From contig CACOXS010000006.1 of NCBI GenBank assembly GCA_902631255.1, forward strand, positions 1 to 43,166: a DNA stretch of 43,166 bases, given 5' to 3'. Shown one piece after another: positions 9,479 through 19,378 of the stretch. The position numbers and the translations under genes are program-made. The DNA is from an uncultured Pelagibacteraceae bacterium. GTDB lineage: Bacteria > Pseudomonadota > Alphaproteobacteria > Pelagibacterales > Pelagibacteraceae. The notes under the pieces are model-generated. The model was not told where the DNA came from and searched no databases. It saw only the letters and a program-made list of their open reading frames with translations. Every line of letters begins with the position of its first letter. Within the stretch, counting starts at the first letter, position 1.

Positions 9479-10017
9479 TGTCTAAAATTGGTAAAGTTAA
9501 TATTTCAATTCCTGAAAAAGTCAAAGTTGCTTTGGCTGGGAATATCTTGAACATAGAAGGGCCTTCTGGGAAAAAATCAATTAATATTGACTTAGAAGTT
9601 TTTAATCTTGATATAAAAGATGGAAAAGAAATATCAATCAAACCAAAAAAAATTGATCAGGAAACCAAGCGATTATGGGGTATGAATAGAAGTTTAATTA
9701 ATAATGCAGTTATTGGTTCAAGTACAGGATATGAGAAGACACTAGAATTAGTTGGTGTTGGATATCGAGCTGCTTTAAAAGGCAATCAACTTAATTTACA
9801 ATTAGGTTATAGCCATGATATCAATTTTGATATTCCAGAAGGGATTAAAATCAATGTTGAAAAGCAAACAACTTTAAAAATAAGTGGTGCTGATAAACAA
9901 CAAGTAGGAGCAATTGCATCTAAACTAAAAACTCTTAGAAAAATAGAACCATATAAAGGTAAAGGTGTGAGAGAAAAGGGTCAACATATTTTGAAAAAAG
10001 AAGGAAAAAAGAAATAA
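9478..10017 (+). CDS. rplF: 50S ribosomal protein L6
   Basis: L6 lies at the base of the L7/L12 stalk near the factor-binding site. The 179-residue product shows the duplicated fold: [16 protein letters not shown] at the start, [23 protein letters not shown] in the middle (about residues 91-113), and the diagnostic [17 protein letters not shown]-like C-terminus (here [17 protein letters not shown], about 151-167). Junctions with rpsH and rplR are one-base overlaps. Confidence 0.97.
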   Translation: MSKIGKVNISIPEKVKVALAGNILNIEGPSGKKSINIDLEVFNLDIKDGKEISIKPKKIDQETKRLWGMNRSLINNAVIGSSTGYEKTLELVGVGYRAALKGNQLNLQLGYSHDINFDIPEGIKINVEKQTTLKISGADKQQVGAIASKLKTLRKIEPYKGKGVREKGQHILKKEGKKK

Positions 10018-10373
10018 TGAAATTAGATACTAGCAAAAGAAAAAGATTTAGAGTTAGTAATAAGGTTAAAAATGTTGCTTCAAACGATAGATATAGACTA
10101 AGTATTTCTAGATCATCAAAGAATATTTCGGCGCAAATAATTGATGATATAAAAAACGTTACTTTATTATCTGCATCATCAATTGAAAAAGATATTAAGT
10201 CTGGTGAAAAGGTAAATAAAACTGAATTATCTAAGATTGTAGCTGAAAAGTTAGCAAAAAAAGCACAAGAGAAAAAAATTACCAAAATTTACTTTGATAG
10301 AGGCATTTATAAATATCATGGAAGAGTGAAGGTTTTTGCTGAAACTTTACGTAAAAATGGAATGGAATTTTAA
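10017..10373 (+). CDS. rplR: 50S ribosomal protein L18
   Basis: L18 carries 5S rRNA into the central protuberance with L5. The 118-residue protein has the basic N-terminus ([12 protein letters not shown]), the strand [18 protein letters not shown], and the C-terminal [26 protein letters not shown] (about residues 93-118), which is the family signature with its YHGR block. It ends one base before the rpsE start. Confidence 0.96.
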   Translation: MKLDTSKRKRFRVSNKVKNVASNDRYRLSISRSSKNISAQIIDDIKNVTLLSASSIEKDIKSGEKVNKTELSKIVAEKLAKKAQEKKITKIYFDRGIYKYHGRVKVFAETLRKNGMEF

Positions 10374-10374
10374 T

Positions 10375-10890
10375 ATGAATAATAATAAAGATAAAAAAAC
10401 TGACGATATTTTAGAAAAATTAGTTCACATTAATCGTATAACAAAAGTAGTAAAAGGTGGACGTAGATTTGGTTTTTCAGCTCTAGTTGTTGTTGGAAAC
10501 CAGTCCGGTAAAATTGGAATAGCTCACGCTAAAGCAAAGCAAGTGCCAGATGCTATAAAAAAAGCAAATGAAATGGCAAGAAGAAAACTTATTCATATAC
10601 CTCTTCGAGAAGGTAGAACTATTCATCATGATGTAAAAGCTAAAGACGGATCTGGCAGAATCGTATTAAGAGCAGCCTCTAAAGGAACGGGTATTATAGC
10701 CGGAGGTCCTGTTCGTGCGGTGTGTGAGGTTTTGGGAGTAAAAGATATTGTAGCTAAATCAATGGGTACATCTAATGCCCATAATGTGATTAGAGCCACA
10801 ATGAAAGCACTATTGAAACAAAATTCACCAAAGCAAATATCTTCAATAAGAAATAAAAAAATTTCTGAGATTATAGAAAAAAGAGGATAA
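10375..10890 (+). CDS. rpsE: 30S ribosomal protein S5
   Basis: S5 is at the mRNA entry side and affects decoding accuracy. From ATG 10375 the product is 171 residues and shows [18 protein letters not shown] (about residues 22-39), [17 protein letters not shown], and [24 protein letters not shown] (about 107-130). An upstream in-frame ATG at 10336 lies within rplR and would add a foreign N-terminus. The stop overlaps the rplO start directly, so the rpmD gene (L30) usually found here is missing. Confidence 0.95.
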   Translation: MNNNKDKKTDDILEKLVHINRITKVVKGGRRFGFSALVVVGNQSGKIGIAHAKAKQVPDAIKKANEMARRKLIHIPLREGRTIHHDVKAKDGSGRIVLRAASKGTGIIAGGPVRAVCEVLGVKDIVAKSMGTSNAHNVIRATMKALLKQNSPKQISSIRNKKISEIIEKRG

Positions 10891-11342
10891 TGATTAAATT
10901 AAATAATAGAAATAAGATTAATAAAACTAAACTTAGAGTTGGTAGAGGTATTGGTTCTGGAAAGGGTAAAACATCTGGAAGAGGTGTAAAAGGTCAAAAA
11001 TCTAGATCTGGTGTAGCGATTAAAAGTTTTGAGGGTGGACAAATGCCACTTTACAGAAGACTTCCAAAGAGAGGATTCAACCCTATTAATAAAAAAACAA
11101 TTGCTATATTAAATCTAGATAAAATCCAATCGTATATTGATAAAAAAAATATTAAAACTACAGATACATTGAACTCAAATTTACTTAAAAAACTAAAATT
11201 AATAGATCAAAATTCAATTAAATTAAAAATTTTAGGTTCTGGAGCCATTAAAGATAAAATTAATATTGAGGCAGACCTTGCATCAAAGTCTGCTGTTGAA
11301 AAACTTGAAAAAATTGGTGGTTCAATACAATTAAAAAAATAG
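10890..11342 (+). CDS. rplO: 50S ribosomal protein L15
   Basis: L15 is a late assembly protein with an extended glycine-rich N-terminus. The 150-residue product has [21 protein letters not shown] (about residues 17-37) and [17 protein letters not shown] (about 48-64), the two defining blocks. It starts within the rpsE stop and ends nine bases before secY, the normal alphaproteobacterial order apart from the missing rpmD. Confidence 0.96.
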   Translation: MIKLNNRNKINKTKLRVGRGIGSGKGKTSGRGVKGQKSRSGVAIKSFEGGQMPLYRRLPKRGFNPINKKTIAILNLDKIQSYIDKKNIKTTDTLNSNLLKKLKLIDQNSIKLKILGSGAIKDKINIEADLASKSAVEKLEKIGGSIQLKK

Positions 11343-11351
11343 TTTAATTTA

Positions 11352-12632
11352 ATGAGCGCATCATCATCAAATACTGATTTAAGAAATAGAATAATATTTA
11401 CCCTTGCTATTTTGGTTGTTTATAGATTTGGTACTTTTGTCCCTTTACCAGGGATAGATCCTGAACAACTAAAAATTATGATGGAAGGAAATCAGAAGGG
11501 TTTATTAGGAATGTTTAATGTTTTTGCTGGTGGTGCAGTAAGTAGAATGGCTATTTTTGCATTAGGGATCATGCCGTATATCTCCTCATCAATTATTGTT
11601 CAACTATTAACTGGTGTTTCTGATTATTTCAAAAATTTAAAATCACAAGGAGAAACCGGCAGAGCAAAAATTACTCAGATAACTCGTTATGGAACTGTTT
11701 TACTTGCAACAGTTCAAGGTTATGGATTAGCTGTAGGACTAGAGTCTTCAGCTGGATTAGTAATTAATCCTGGTGTTTTTTTTAAGATTTCAACTGTCAC
11801 CACAATCGTTTCCGGGACTATTTTTTTAATGTGGTTAGGAGAACAAATTACTCAAAGAGGAATTGGTAATGGTATATCTCTTATTATTTTCGCTGGTATC
11901 GTCGCAGAAATTCCAAGAGCTTTAGTTACCACTTTTGAACTTGGTAGAACAGGAGCAGTCTCTACATTGATGATCTTAGCTTTATTTGTTTTATTAATCT
12001 TAACAATTTTATTTATTGTTTTTATGGAAAGAGCTTTAAGAAAAATACTAATAAATTATCCTAAAAGACAAGTTGGTAATAAAATGTATGGAGGAGAGTC
12101 ATCTCATTTACCACTTAAGATTAATCAAGCTGGAGTAATTCCGGCAATTTTTGCTTCAGCATTACTATTATTACCAGTAACTTTTTCAAATTTTAATTTT
12201 TCTGACAATGAAACTTTTTTAAATATAAGTTCATATTTTACTCAAGGACAACCTTTGTATATGCTACTTTATGCATCAGGAATAATATTTTTTACTTTTT
12301 TTTACACATCAATAACTTTCAATCCAACAGAAACAGCTGACAATTTGAGGAAATATGGTGGTTTTGTACCAGGGATAAGACCTGGGGAAAGCACAGCAAT
12401 TTATATTGATAATATTTTAACAAAACTGACAACAATAGGTGCTTTGTATTTAACCTTAGTTTGTTTAATGCCTGAGTTTTTAATTGCTAATTATCCAATT
12501 CCTTTCTACCTGGGGGGTACATCAATTTTAATTGTGGTTGTTGTTGCAATAGATACAGTCACGCAAATACAAACAAGATTAATGAGTTCTCAATACGAAC
12601 AATTGATTAAAAAAACAAAATTTGGAAGATAA
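11352..12632 (+). CDS. secY: Protein translocase subunit SecY
   Basis: SecY is the channel of the Sec translocon in the inner membrane. The 426-residue protein has the family pattern: a first membrane span after FTLAILVVYRFGTFVPLPGID, the plug region GGAVSRMAIFALGIMPYISS (about residues 60-79), LGEQITQRGIGNGISLIIF (about 161-179), and the cytoplasmic loops RRQ/KRQVGNKMYGG and RKYGGFVPGIRPGE. Ten hydrophobic spans are consistent with the sequence. It lies inside the ribosomal array, as usual, tying translocon supply to ribosome supply. Confidence 0.97.
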   Translation: MSASSSNTDLRNRIIFTLAILVVYRFGTFVPLPGIDPEQLKIMMEGNQKGLLGMFNVFAGGAVSRMAIFALGIMPYISSSIIVQLLTGVSDYFKNLKSQGETGRAKITQITRYGTVLLATVQGYGLAVGLESSAGLVINPGVFFKISTVTTIVSGTIFLMWLGEQITQRGIGNGISLIIFAGIVAEIPRALVTTFELGRTGAVSTLMILALFVLLILTILFIVFMERALRKILINYPKRQVGNKMYGGESSHLPLKINQAGVIPAIFASALLLLPVTFSNFNFSDNETFLNISSYFTQGQPLYMLLYASGIIFFTFFYTSITFNPTETADNLRKYGGFVPGIRPGESTAIYIDNILTKLTTIGALYLTLVCLMPEFLIANYPIPFYLGGTSILIVVVVAIDTVTQIQTRLMSSQYEQLIKKTKFGR

Positions 12633-12635
12633 TTT

Positions 12636-13199
12636 GTGAATATAATCCTATTTGGACCTCCTGGTGCTGGAAAAGGAACCCAAGCAAAATATTTAGTTAA
12701 AAAGATTAATGGTTTTCAAGTTTCAACAGGCGATATGTTAAGGGATGAAATTAAGAAAAATTCTGAAATAGGAAAAAAAATAATCAATGACATGAATGAT
12801 GGTAAATTTGTAAGTGATGAAATTGTCAATGAATTGATTAAAAAAGTTATTTTTGATGAAAAATATAAAAACAAACTTATTTTTGATGGATATCCTAGAT
12901 CATTAGAACAAGCTAAAAATTTAGAAACTATTTTAGAAAGTTCAAATCAAAAGATTAATTATATTTTTTTCCTTAATGTCGAAAAGGAGGAAATAATTAA
13001 ACGAGTTGAAAAAAGAAAAACTCTAGAAAAAAGATCTGATGATAGTTCAAATATTATTCTAAAAAGATACAATACCTATATGGATATGACACGCCCCGTT
13101 TTAGATTTCTATTCTAAAAATTCAAACTTTTATGAAATAGATGGTGCGCTTAAAATCGAACAAATAACCGCTAAAATAGATGCTTTTCTTAATGTTTAA
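12636..13199 (+). CDS. adk: Adenylate kinase, short-LID type
   Basis: This enzyme interconverts ATP + AMP and two ADP in the cytosol. The 187-residue protein has the P-loop GPPGAGKGTQ (residues 7-16), the AMP-binding segment STGDMLRDEI (about 30-39) and DGYPRSLEQA (about 84-93). The LID between the RVEKR and LKRYNTY helices is very short and has no zinc cysteines, as in the roughly 190-residue alphaproteobacterial form. The start is a GTG three bases after the secY stop. secY-adk adjacency is conserved in many bacteria. Confidence 0.96.
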   Translation: MNIILFGPPGAGKGTQAKYLVKKINGFQVSTGDMLRDEIKKNSEIGKKIINDMNDGKFVSDEIVNELIKKVIFDEKYKNKLIFDGYPRSLEQAKNLETILESSNQKINYIFFLNVEKEEIIKRVEKRKTLEKRSDDSSNIILKRYNTYMDMTRPVLDFYSKNSNFYEIDGALKIEQITAKIDAFLNV

Positions 13200-13203
13200 G
13201 ACG

Positions 13204-13231
13204 TTGACTTTAAAAAAACTTCTTATATAAA
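13204..13231 (+). promoter_or_regulatory. Sigma70-like promoter for the rpsM-rpsK-rpoA-rplQ genes
   Basis: The 55-base gap between adk and rpsM is the only gap above about 20 bases in the first 15.5 kb. It contains TTGACT (13204-13209) and TATAAA (13226-13231) separated by 16 bases, a near-consensus -35/-10 pair. Transcription would start near 13238, about 16 bases before the rpsM ATG. I see no clear ribosome binding site before rpsM. The promoter would let the alpha-operon genes be expressed apart from the upstream array. Confidence 0.6.
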
Positions 13232-13254
13232 AGGCTAAATTTATCTCAAAGTTT

Positions 13255-13638
13255 ATGGCTCGTATTGCAGGAATAAATATCCCCCAAAATAAATTAGTTC
13301 AAGTAGGGCTAACTTATATTTATGGCATCGGTGATAAATTTTCAAAGCAAATTTGTACATCATTATCAATCCCTAAAGAAAAAAGAGTGAATCAACTCAC
13401 TGATGATGAAATTTTGAAGATAAGGGAATACATTGATCAAAATTTTAAAGTTGAGGGAGATCTTAGAAGAGATTATTCACTGAGCATAAAAAGATTAATA
13501 GATTTAGCTTGCTATAGAGGTTCGAGACATAGAAAAAAATTACCTGTAAGAGGTCAAAGAACTAGATGTAATGCTCGAACGAGAAAAGGAAAAGCTATTG
13601 CAATAGCTGGAAAAAAATTAACACCACTTAAGAAATAA
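13255..13638 (+). CDS. rpsM: 30S ribosomal protein S13
   Basis: S13 forms subunit bridges from the 30S head and contacts the P-site tRNA. The 127-residue product has the helix-two-turn-helix block [25 protein letters not shown] at the start, and the C-terminal [27 protein letters not shown] (about residues 84-110), which is diagnostic. It is the first gene after the putative alpha-operon promoter. Confidence 0.97.
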   Translation: MARIAGINIPQNKLVQVGLTYIYGIGDKFSKQICTSLSIPKEKRVNQLTDDEILKIREYIDQNFKVEGDLRRDYSLSIKRLIDLACYRGSRHRKKLPVRGQRTRCNARTRKGKAIAIAGKKLTPLKK

Positions 13639-13640
13639 GC

Positions 13641-14090
13641 ATGGCAAAATCAGAAAAAAAAGATAATAAAGAACTGAGTCAAAATAAATCATCAAAAAAA
13701 GTTGTCAAAAGTTCTTATTCAAAAAAAAAGAAGACTAAAAAAAATATCTTAAATGGTATTGCATATGTTCAATCAACTTTTAATAATACAATTATTTCAA
13801 TCGCTGACACTAATGGAAACGTAATTTCATGGGCATCGGCTGGACAAAAAGGTTTTAAGGGTTCTAGAAAATCAACTCCATATGCAGCGCAAATAGCCGC
13901 TGATGCTGCTGCATCTAAAGCATTAGAGTTTGGCATGAAAACTTTATCTGTGGAAGTTAAGGGTCCTGGTTCAGGCAGAGAAACAGCATTGAGAGCGTTA
14001 CAAGCGAGAGGATTTAGAATTTTATCAATTAAAGATACAACACCGATGCCACATAATGGTACTAGGCCACCAAAAAAAAGGAGAGTTTAA
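13641..14090 (+). CDS. rpsK: 30S ribosomal protein S11
   Basis: S11 sits on the 30S platform near the E-site mRNA. The core from about residue 36 is canonical: [19 protein letters not shown], then [17 protein letters not shown] and [18 protein letters not shown], ending [14 protein letters not shown]. The 149-residue protein carries a Lys/Ser-rich N-terminal extension of roughly 35 residues that is longer than usual. It overlaps the rpoA start by one base. Confidence 0.97.
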   Translation: MAKSEKKDNKELSQNKSSKKVVKSSYSKKKKTKKNILNGIAYVQSTFNNTIISIADTNGNVISWASAGQKGFKGSRKSTPYAAQIAADAAASKALEFGMKTLSVEVKGPGSGRETALRALQARGFRILSIKDTTPMPHNGTRPPKKRRV

Positions 14091-15118
14091 TGGATGTAGA
14101 AAATGTAAATATAAAAAATTGGAAATCATTAATCAAACCTGCGAAACTTGATGTTAAAATAAGTGATGATTTAGCTCACGCTACAATTATTGCTGAGCCA
14201 TTAGAAAAAGGTTATGGTTTAACACTTGGTAATTCACTTAGAAGAATTTTACTGTCCTCAATCAGAGGAGCAGCAGTAACCTCAATTCAAATTGATGGTG
14301 TACTTCATGAATTTACATCTATTAAAGGTGTAAGAGAAGACGTTACTGATATTGTATTAAATGTTAAATCTCTAGCATTAAAATGTGCTGCTGAGGGAAC
14401 AAAAAAACTGGTATTAGATGCCAAAGGACCTGGTGAAATAAAAGCATCCGACATCGCATCAGTTCCAGATGTTGAAATTTTGAATCCTGATTTAGTTATT
14501 TGTAATTTAGATGAAAATACACACTTTCATATGGAAATGAATGTTAATACCGGAAAAGGTTATGTTCCAGCTGATTTAAATAAACCTGAAGAACCACCTT
14601 TAGGCTTAATTGCAATTGACTCATTATATAGTCCTGTTAAAAAAGTTTCTTATTCAGTCAGTACAGCAAGAGAAGGTAAGGCTTTAGATTACGATAAATT
14701 GACGATGGAAGTTGAAACAAACGGATCAATTTCTGCCGAGGATGCAGTTGCTTATTCTGCTAGAATTTTTCAAGATCAATTAAAAATGTTTATTAATTTT
14801 GACGAACCTGTGGAAACTCCAATTAAAGAAGTTTCAACAGAGCCTGAATTTAATAAAAATTTATTAAGAAAAGTAGACGAGCTTGAATTATCTGTTAGAT
14901 CAATGAATTGTCTTAAAAATGATAATATAATTTATATTGGTGATTTAGTTCAAAAATCTGAGGGTGAGATGTTAAGAACACCAAATTTTGGAAGAAAATC
15001 ATTAAATGAAATTAAAGAGGTTTTAACTGGCATGTCTCTTTATTTAGGTATGGAAATTCCAAATTGGCCACCAGATAATATCGCAGAAATGTCTAAAAAA
15101 TTAGAGGAAAGCATCTAA
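14090..15118 (+). CDS. rpoA: RNA polymerase alpha subunit
   Basis: Alpha dimerises to nucleate the polymerase and its C-terminal domain contacts UP elements and activators. The 342-residue protein has the N-terminal domain with [22 protein letters not shown] (about residues 37-58) and the assembly surfaces up to about residue 235, then a linker and the C-terminal domain with [15 protein letters not shown] and [16 protein letters not shown] (about 302-317). Length and order before rplQ are standard. Its stop overlaps the rplQ ATG by one base. Confidence 0.98.
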   Translation: MDVENVNIKNWKSLIKPAKLDVKISDDLAHATIIAEPLEKGYGLTLGNSLRRILLSSIRGAAVTSIQIDGVLHEFTSIKGVREDVTDIVLNVKSLALKCAAEGTKKLVLDAKGPGEIKASDIASVPDVEILNPDLVICNLDENTHFHMEMNVNTGKGYVPADLNKPEEPPLGLIAIDSLYSPVKKVSYSVSTAREGKALDYDKLTMEVETNGSISAEDAVAYSARIFQDQLKMFINFDEPVETPIKEVSTEPEFNKNLLRKVDELELSVRSMNCLKNDNIIYIGDLVQKSEGEMLRTPNFGRKSLNEIKEVLTGMSLYLGMEIPNWPPDNIAEMSKKLEESI

Positions 15119-15561
15119 TGAGACATGGAATGGCAAATAAGAAGTTGAACAGAACTTCTGAACACCGAAAAGCACTGCTTAAAAATATGCTTAATTCGTT
15201 AATTAAGTACGAACAAATTAAAACAACTTTGCCAAAAGCAAAATTCTTAAAGCCACAGGCTGATAAAATTATCACATTAGGTAAAAAAGATAGTTTGCAT
15301 AATACTAAAATTTTGATTTCTCAATTGCAGGACATTAAGTCAGCTAATAAAGTAAAAAAAACTTTATCTAAAAGATATGAAAAAAGAGCTGGTGGTTATA
15401 CAAGAATTATTAAAGCAGGTTTTAGATACGGAGATAATGCGCCTATGGCTATAATCGAATTTGTAGATAGAGATATTCAAGCAAAAAAACTTGATAAAAA
15501 AAAGAAAGATCCAGCAAAAGAAGTTGAAAAAAAAGAAGATAAGAAATCTGCTACAGCATAA
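15118..15561 (+). CDS. rplQ: 50S ribosomal protein L17
   Basis: L17 lies near the tunnel exit and closes the ribosomal array. The core is canonical: [24 protein letters not shown] at the start, IKTTLPKAK, and AGGYTRIIKAGFRYGDNAPMAIIEFVD (about residues 91-117). The 147-residue product continues into a charged Lys/Asp/Glu tail of about 25 residues, typical for alphaproteobacterial L17. The ATG at 15118 is kept because the family begins with MRH. Confidence 0.96.
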   Translation: MRHGMANKKLNRTSEHRKALLKNMLNSLIKYEQIKTTLPKAKFLKPQADKIITLGKKDSLHNTKILISQLQDIKSANKVKKTLSKRYEKRAGGYTRIIKAGFRYGDNAPMAIIEFVDRDIQAKKLDKKKKDPAKEVEKKEDKKSATA

Positions 15562-15580
15562 ATAAAAGCCTTAAATATTC

Positions 15581-16492
15581 ATGATTAGAAGTTTTATCGT
15601 TGAGTCAACGTGTAATAACATGCGTATTGATAGATGGTTAAGAAATAAATTTGGAAAAGTACCACAAAGTCTTATTGAAAAGAGTTTAAGGTTAGGAAAA
15701 ATTAAAGTAAACAAAAAAAAGATTAAAAGCTCTTTTAAGATTAAAACAAATGATAAAATAGAACTCTTCAATTTTGTTTTTAAAGAAAAAATTAAACACG
15801 AAAAAAAACAATTCAATCCATCCATTGAGATAATAAAATCTAATGAAGATCTGATCATAGATAACAATGATGATTTTATAGTTCTAAATAAAAGTGCAGG
15901 AATTTCTGTTCAAGGTGGAACAAAATCAAAAAAAAATCTAGTAGATATATTTGCAAAAAGTGAAATATTTCAGGGAACAAAACCATTCTCTGTTCATAGA
16001 TTAGACAAAGATACCTCAGGTGTTTTTATTATTGCGAAAAATAGACAAACAGCTCAACTATTGACCTCTCTATTTAGATTAAGAAAGGTGCACAAAACTT
16101 ATTTAGCAATATGTAATGGAGAAATTGAAAAAGATTCAGGTGAATGGAACGATAATTTGATAAGGTACGACAATGGAAAAAAAATTACAGAAAAGGCTAA
16201 AACAATTTTTAAAGTGATAGATAAAAATACCAATGCTAGTTTAGTAGAAATGAAACCAATCACAGGGAGAAAACATCAATTGCGAAAACAATTATTTAAC
16301 ATAGGACATTCAATTTTTGGTGATAAAAAATATAATTCATCTGTTTCATCGAAAGGTATAAATAAAGATTTAATGCTTCATTCCTATCAAATAAGATTTA
16401 TGATTAATGAAAAAAAATATACTTACAAAGCCTTATTACCAGATTATTTTAATAAATTGTTAAAGACTAAAAGATTAAATTTTTCAAATTAG
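15581..16492 (+). CDS. rluC: RluC/RluD-family 23S rRNA pseudouridine synthase
   Basis: This enzyme isomerises specific uridines in large-subunit rRNA. The 303-residue protein begins with an S4 RNA-binding domain ([22 protein letters not shown], residues 15-36). The catalytic block is [17 protein letters not shown] with Asp near residue 141, and the downstream [12 protein letters not shown] block is also present. These are the RluA-superfamily motifs; the rluC label rather than rluD is a best guess from the S4 domain and length, and the target uridines are not decidable here. The final 26 bases overlap the 3' end of lipB on the other strand. Confidence 0.88.
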   Translation: MIRSFIVESTCNNMRIDRWLRNKFGKVPQSLIEKSLRLGKIKVNKKKIKSSFKIKTNDKIELFNFVFKEKIKHEKKQFNPSIEIIKSNEDLIIDNNDDFIVLNKSAGISVQGGTKSKKNLVDIFAKSEIFQGTKPFSVHRLDKDTSGVFIIAKNRQTAQLLTSLFRLRKVHKTYLAICNGEIEKDSGEWNDNLIRYDNGKKITEKAKTIFKVIDKNTNASLVEMKPITGRKHQLRKQLFNIGHSIFGDKKYNSSVSSKGINKDLMLHSYQIRFMINEKKYTYKALLPDYFNKLLKTKRLNFSN

Positions 16493-17096
16493 TTTTAAAT
16501 ATTTCTATTAACTTATCTTTTAATTCGTCATAATTTTGATTTTTAATTTGTTCGAGATTAGTGATACCTTTATTTTTTATCCCGCAAGGAATAATTGCAT
16601 CATATTTTTTTAAATCGTTATTTATATTGATAGAAAAACCATGATAGGCTATCCATTTACTTACTCTAACTCCAATTGCAGCAACTTTTTTTATAGTTGA
16701 ATTATCATTGTACCAAATACCAATATTTTCTTTATCAGCAAATGTTTCAATGTCATAAAGTTTCAGTGTTTCAATAATTGATTTTTCAATTACTGATATG
16801 AATTTTCTAATATCTTTTTTACCTTTTTTTAAATCAATTACAAAATAACAAATTAGTTGTCCTGGTCCATGATAGGTTATTTTTCCACCTCTATTAGTTT
16901 TTATAATATTTATAGATTTGTCTATTATCTCATTTTCATTATAGCTTGTTCCTGATGTATAGATATGATCGTGTTCTAAAACCCAAATCAAATCATCTAC
17001 TTTTTTTAGATTGATATCTTTAAGTCGATCTTCCATAAATGATATCGCATCTTCATATTTTACTGGATTTTGGGACTTTTTAATTTCTATATTCAT
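16467..17096 (-). CDS. lipB: Octanoyl-ACP:protein octanoyltransferase
   Basis: LipB transfers octanoate from acyl carrier protein to lipoyl-domain proteins, the first step of lipoate synthesis used by pyruvate and 2-oxoglutarate dehydrogenases and the glycine cleavage system. The 209-residue protein has [15 protein letters not shown] (about residues 67-81), the catalytic Lys in [13 protein letters not shown] (Lys near 137), YHGFSINI, and the catalytic Cys in IIPCGI (Cys near 171). No lipA is adjacent. The gene converges on and overlaps the rRNA pseudouridine synthase gene. Confidence 0.95.
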   Translation of the reverse strand: MNIEIKKSQNPVKYEDAISFMEDRLKDINLKKVDDLIWVLEHDHIYTSGTSYNENEIIDKSINIIKTNRGGKITYHGPGQLICYFVIDLKKGKKDIRKFISVIEKSIIETLKLYDIETFADKENIGIWYNDNSTIKKVAAIGVRVSKWIAYHGFSININNDLKKYDAIIPCGIKNKGITNLEQIKNQNYDELKDKLIEIFKTNLKNLIF

Positions 17097-17156
17097 TTAA
17101 AAATTGTATTCTTTTCATTTTGTATTAAAAGATCCGTCTAAATAATAGGTGTATTT
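17097..17156. promoter_or_regulatory. Divergent intergenic region between lipB and mgtE
   Basis: These 60 bases separate two divergently read genes and must hold start signals for both unless a promoter lies inside a gene. Towards mgtE, TTGTAT (17120-17125) and TAATAG (17143-17148) are 17 bases apart. That -10 lies only eight bases before the ATG, so the mRNA would have almost no leader. In such AT-rich DNA this match is weak evidence. Confidence 0.35.
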
Positions 17157-18530
17157 ATGACTTTAATAAAAAAAATTAAAGATAAAAAAGTCAATTTTGA
17201 ATTTAATAAGGAATACATAAAAGTTGTAACAGATAAAATCTCCTCAAATGATGCATCCTTTATAACTAGATCTTTCGAGGAAATGCATCCTGCTGATGCT
17301 GCTGACATTATTGAGCATTTAAGTCAAAATGACAGAGAAAGTTTAATAAAATTAAATAATTTTAAGATTGATCCAGAAGTATTTGTTGAATTGAATGAGT
17401 CTGTTCAATCAGAAATCATTAAATATCTTTCGTCGGATGCAATTGTTAGGATATTAAAAAATTTAGAGTCTGATGACGCCATAGCCATTTTAGAAAATGT
17501 TGATGAAAAAGATAAAAATTCAATATTAAGTTTATTGCCACCAAAAGATCGATTTGCTTTATTAGAAGGTCTTAGTTATCCAGAGGATAGTGCTGCTAGA
17601 ATAATGCAAAGAGAGTTTACAGCAATCCCAAGTAATTGGTCGGTAGGACAAACTATTGATTATTTAAGAGAGAATAAAGACTTACCAGAAGAATTTTTAG
17701 AAATTTATATTGTTGATGAAAATTTTAAACCTATTGGTGCAGTACCATCTTCAAAAGTATTAAGAACACCTAGAGAAACAAAAATGTCTTCAATTATGGA
17801 CGACTCAATTTTTTTAGTTCCAGTGGATATGGATAGAGAAGAAGTTGGTAACTCATTTGAAAATTATGGTTTAAACTCTGCTTGTGTTGTAGATAAAAAT
17901 AACAAACTTGTAGGAATGATAACTTCCGATGATGTATTGACAGTTTTGAAAGAGGAGGCTGAGGAAGACGCTTTAAGATTAGCTGGTGTTGGAGACGAAG
18001 AAATTACAGATGGTGTTATTACAAAAACTAAAAGACGATTTAACTGGTTACTTTTAAACTTATTTACAGCATTTCTGGCTACTTATTGTATTAGTTTGTT
18101 TGGGGCAACAATTGAACAAATGGTTGTCTTGGCATTTTTAATGCCAATAGTAGCATCGATGGGTGGTAATGCAGGTATGCAAACTTTAGCAGTCACTGTT
18201 AGAACTTTAGCAACAAATGATTTAACAAAAAATAACTTTAATCAAAACATTATTAAGGAATTTAATATTGGTATTCTAAATGGAATAATCTTTGCTGTGA
18301 TAAGTTCTTTTATTGTTCAAGTCTGGTTTCAAGATTATCAATTATCATTAATAATATCGATCTCAATGATTTTGACAATGGTAGTGGCAGGTTTATTTGG
18401 AATACTTGTTCCAGTCACGTTAAAAAAAATGAAAATTGATCCAGCAATTGCTTCTAGTGTTTTCGTAACAACAATAACTGATGTAATAGGTTTTGTTTCT
18501 TTTTTGGGTGTTGGGGCTTATTTTTTATAG
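17157..18530 (+). CDS. mgtE: MgtE-family magnesium transporter
   Basis: MgtE is a magnesium-gated Mg2+ channel of the inner membrane. The 457-residue protein has the cytoplasmic N domain with EMHPADAADIIEHLSQNDR (about residues 43-61), two CBS domains (about 145-270; the second shows SACVVDKNNKLVGMITSDDVL), and a C-terminal membrane part from about residue 290 with the conserved PIVASMGGNAGMQTLAVTVR (about 331-350). In the family the N and CBS domains close the pore when Mg2+ is high. It stands alone, convergent with panC with only four bases between the stops. Confidence 0.95.
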   Translation: MTLIKKIKDKKVNFEFNKEYIKVVTDKISSNDASFITRSFEEMHPADAADIIEHLSQNDRESLIKLNNFKIDPEVFVELNESVQSEIIKYLSSDAIVRILKNLESDDAIAILENVDEKDKNSILSLLPPKDRFALLEGLSYPEDSAARIMQREFTAIPSNWSVGQTIDYLRENKDLPEEFLEIYIVDENFKPIGAVPSSKVLRTPRETKMSSIMDDSIFLVPVDMDREEVGNSFENYGLNSACVVDKNNKLVGMITSDDVLTVLKEEAEEDALRLAGVGDEEITDGVITKTKRRFNWLLLNLFTAFLATYCISLFGATIEQMVVLAFLMPIVASMGGNAGMQTLAVTVRTLATNDLTKNNFNQNIIKEFNIGILNGIIFAVISSFIVQVWFQDYQLSLIISISMILTMVVAGLFGILVPVTLKKMKIDPAIASSVFVTTITDVIGFVSFLGVGAYFL

Positions 18531-18534
18531 TATT

Positions 18535-19344
18535 TTAAAAATTATCAATCAACCTTACATTATTAATATAAAAAGATACGAAAATTTTTGAGTTTTTTAA
18601 TTTATTAGAAATTTTAAGATTTTTAATATTTCTTAATTCGAGATATTCAATTTTAACATTTTGTAATTTATTTATTTCATTTGTGGTTTTATCAAGTTCT
18701 TTTTTAATATTTAACTCAATATTTGACTTTCTTTTAAGTTTCATAATATTTGTAATTAATTCTGCAGCCAAATTTAATTCACGTTTTTGTAATAATGAAT
18801 TTCTTGAAGATAATGCTAATTTGTTTCTTTCTCTAATTGTTTTACATTCTATTATTTTTGATGAGTGTCTTCTTAAATATTTTTTTAAAAGATATAATTG
18901 TTGAAAATCTTTCTCTCCCATAAAAATTTTTTGAGGTTTGATGTTTTCAATGAAACGTTCCATTACATCAATCACACCCTCGAAATGTCCTTTTCTGTAC
19001 TTAGCACATAATATCTTGTCTTTTTTTGAAATTATAATCTTAGAGGATCTTTTCACATTATAAATTTCCTTAACACTTGGTAAATATACATAATTAACTT
19101 TTAGTCTTTTTAAAATCGATAAGTCCTTCTTTCTATTTCTTGGATATTTTTTAAAATCATTTTTATTATTAAATTGTTTTGGATTTACAAATATACTTAC
19201 AATAGTTTTATTGCATTTTTTTTTGGATTGTTTAATTAACGATACATGGCCTTTGTGAAGACTTCCCATGGTAGGTACAAAACCTAAATTAGACACATTT
19301 TTTAATGCCTCATTTAAATCATTATTATCTAATAAAATTTTCAT
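18535..19344 (-). CDS. panC: Pantothenate synthetase
   Basis: PanC joins pantoate and beta-alanine with ATP to make pantothenate, the coenzyme A precursor. From the ATG at 19344 the product is 269 residues. It shows the ATP site FVPTMGSLHKGHVSLI (about residues 22-37), VSIFVNPKQF, GHFEGVIDVMERF, MGEKDFQQL, and the KMSKS-like LALSSRNSLL block. A start at 19374 would add ten residues and leave four bases to the divergent galU. The MKIL start aligns with the MLII start I recall for E. coli PanC and leaves room for promoters. No panB or panD is adjacent. Confidence 0.92.
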   Translation of the reverse strand: MKILLDNNDLNEALKNVSNLGFVPTMGSLHKGHVSLIKQSKKKCNKTIVSIFVNPKQFNNKNDFKKYPRNRKKDLSILKRLKVNYVYLPSVKEIYNVKRSSKIIISKKDKILCAKYRKGHFEGVIDVMERFIENIKPQKIFMGEKDFQQLYLLKKYLRRHSSKIIECKTIRERNKLALSSRNSLLQKRELNLAAELITNIMKLKRKSNIELNIKKELDKTTNEINKLQNVKIEYLELRNIKNLKISNKLKNSKIFVSFYINNVRLIDNF

Positions 19345-19378
19345 TTGTATAAAACTTTTTAATAAGTAAAACATTTGA

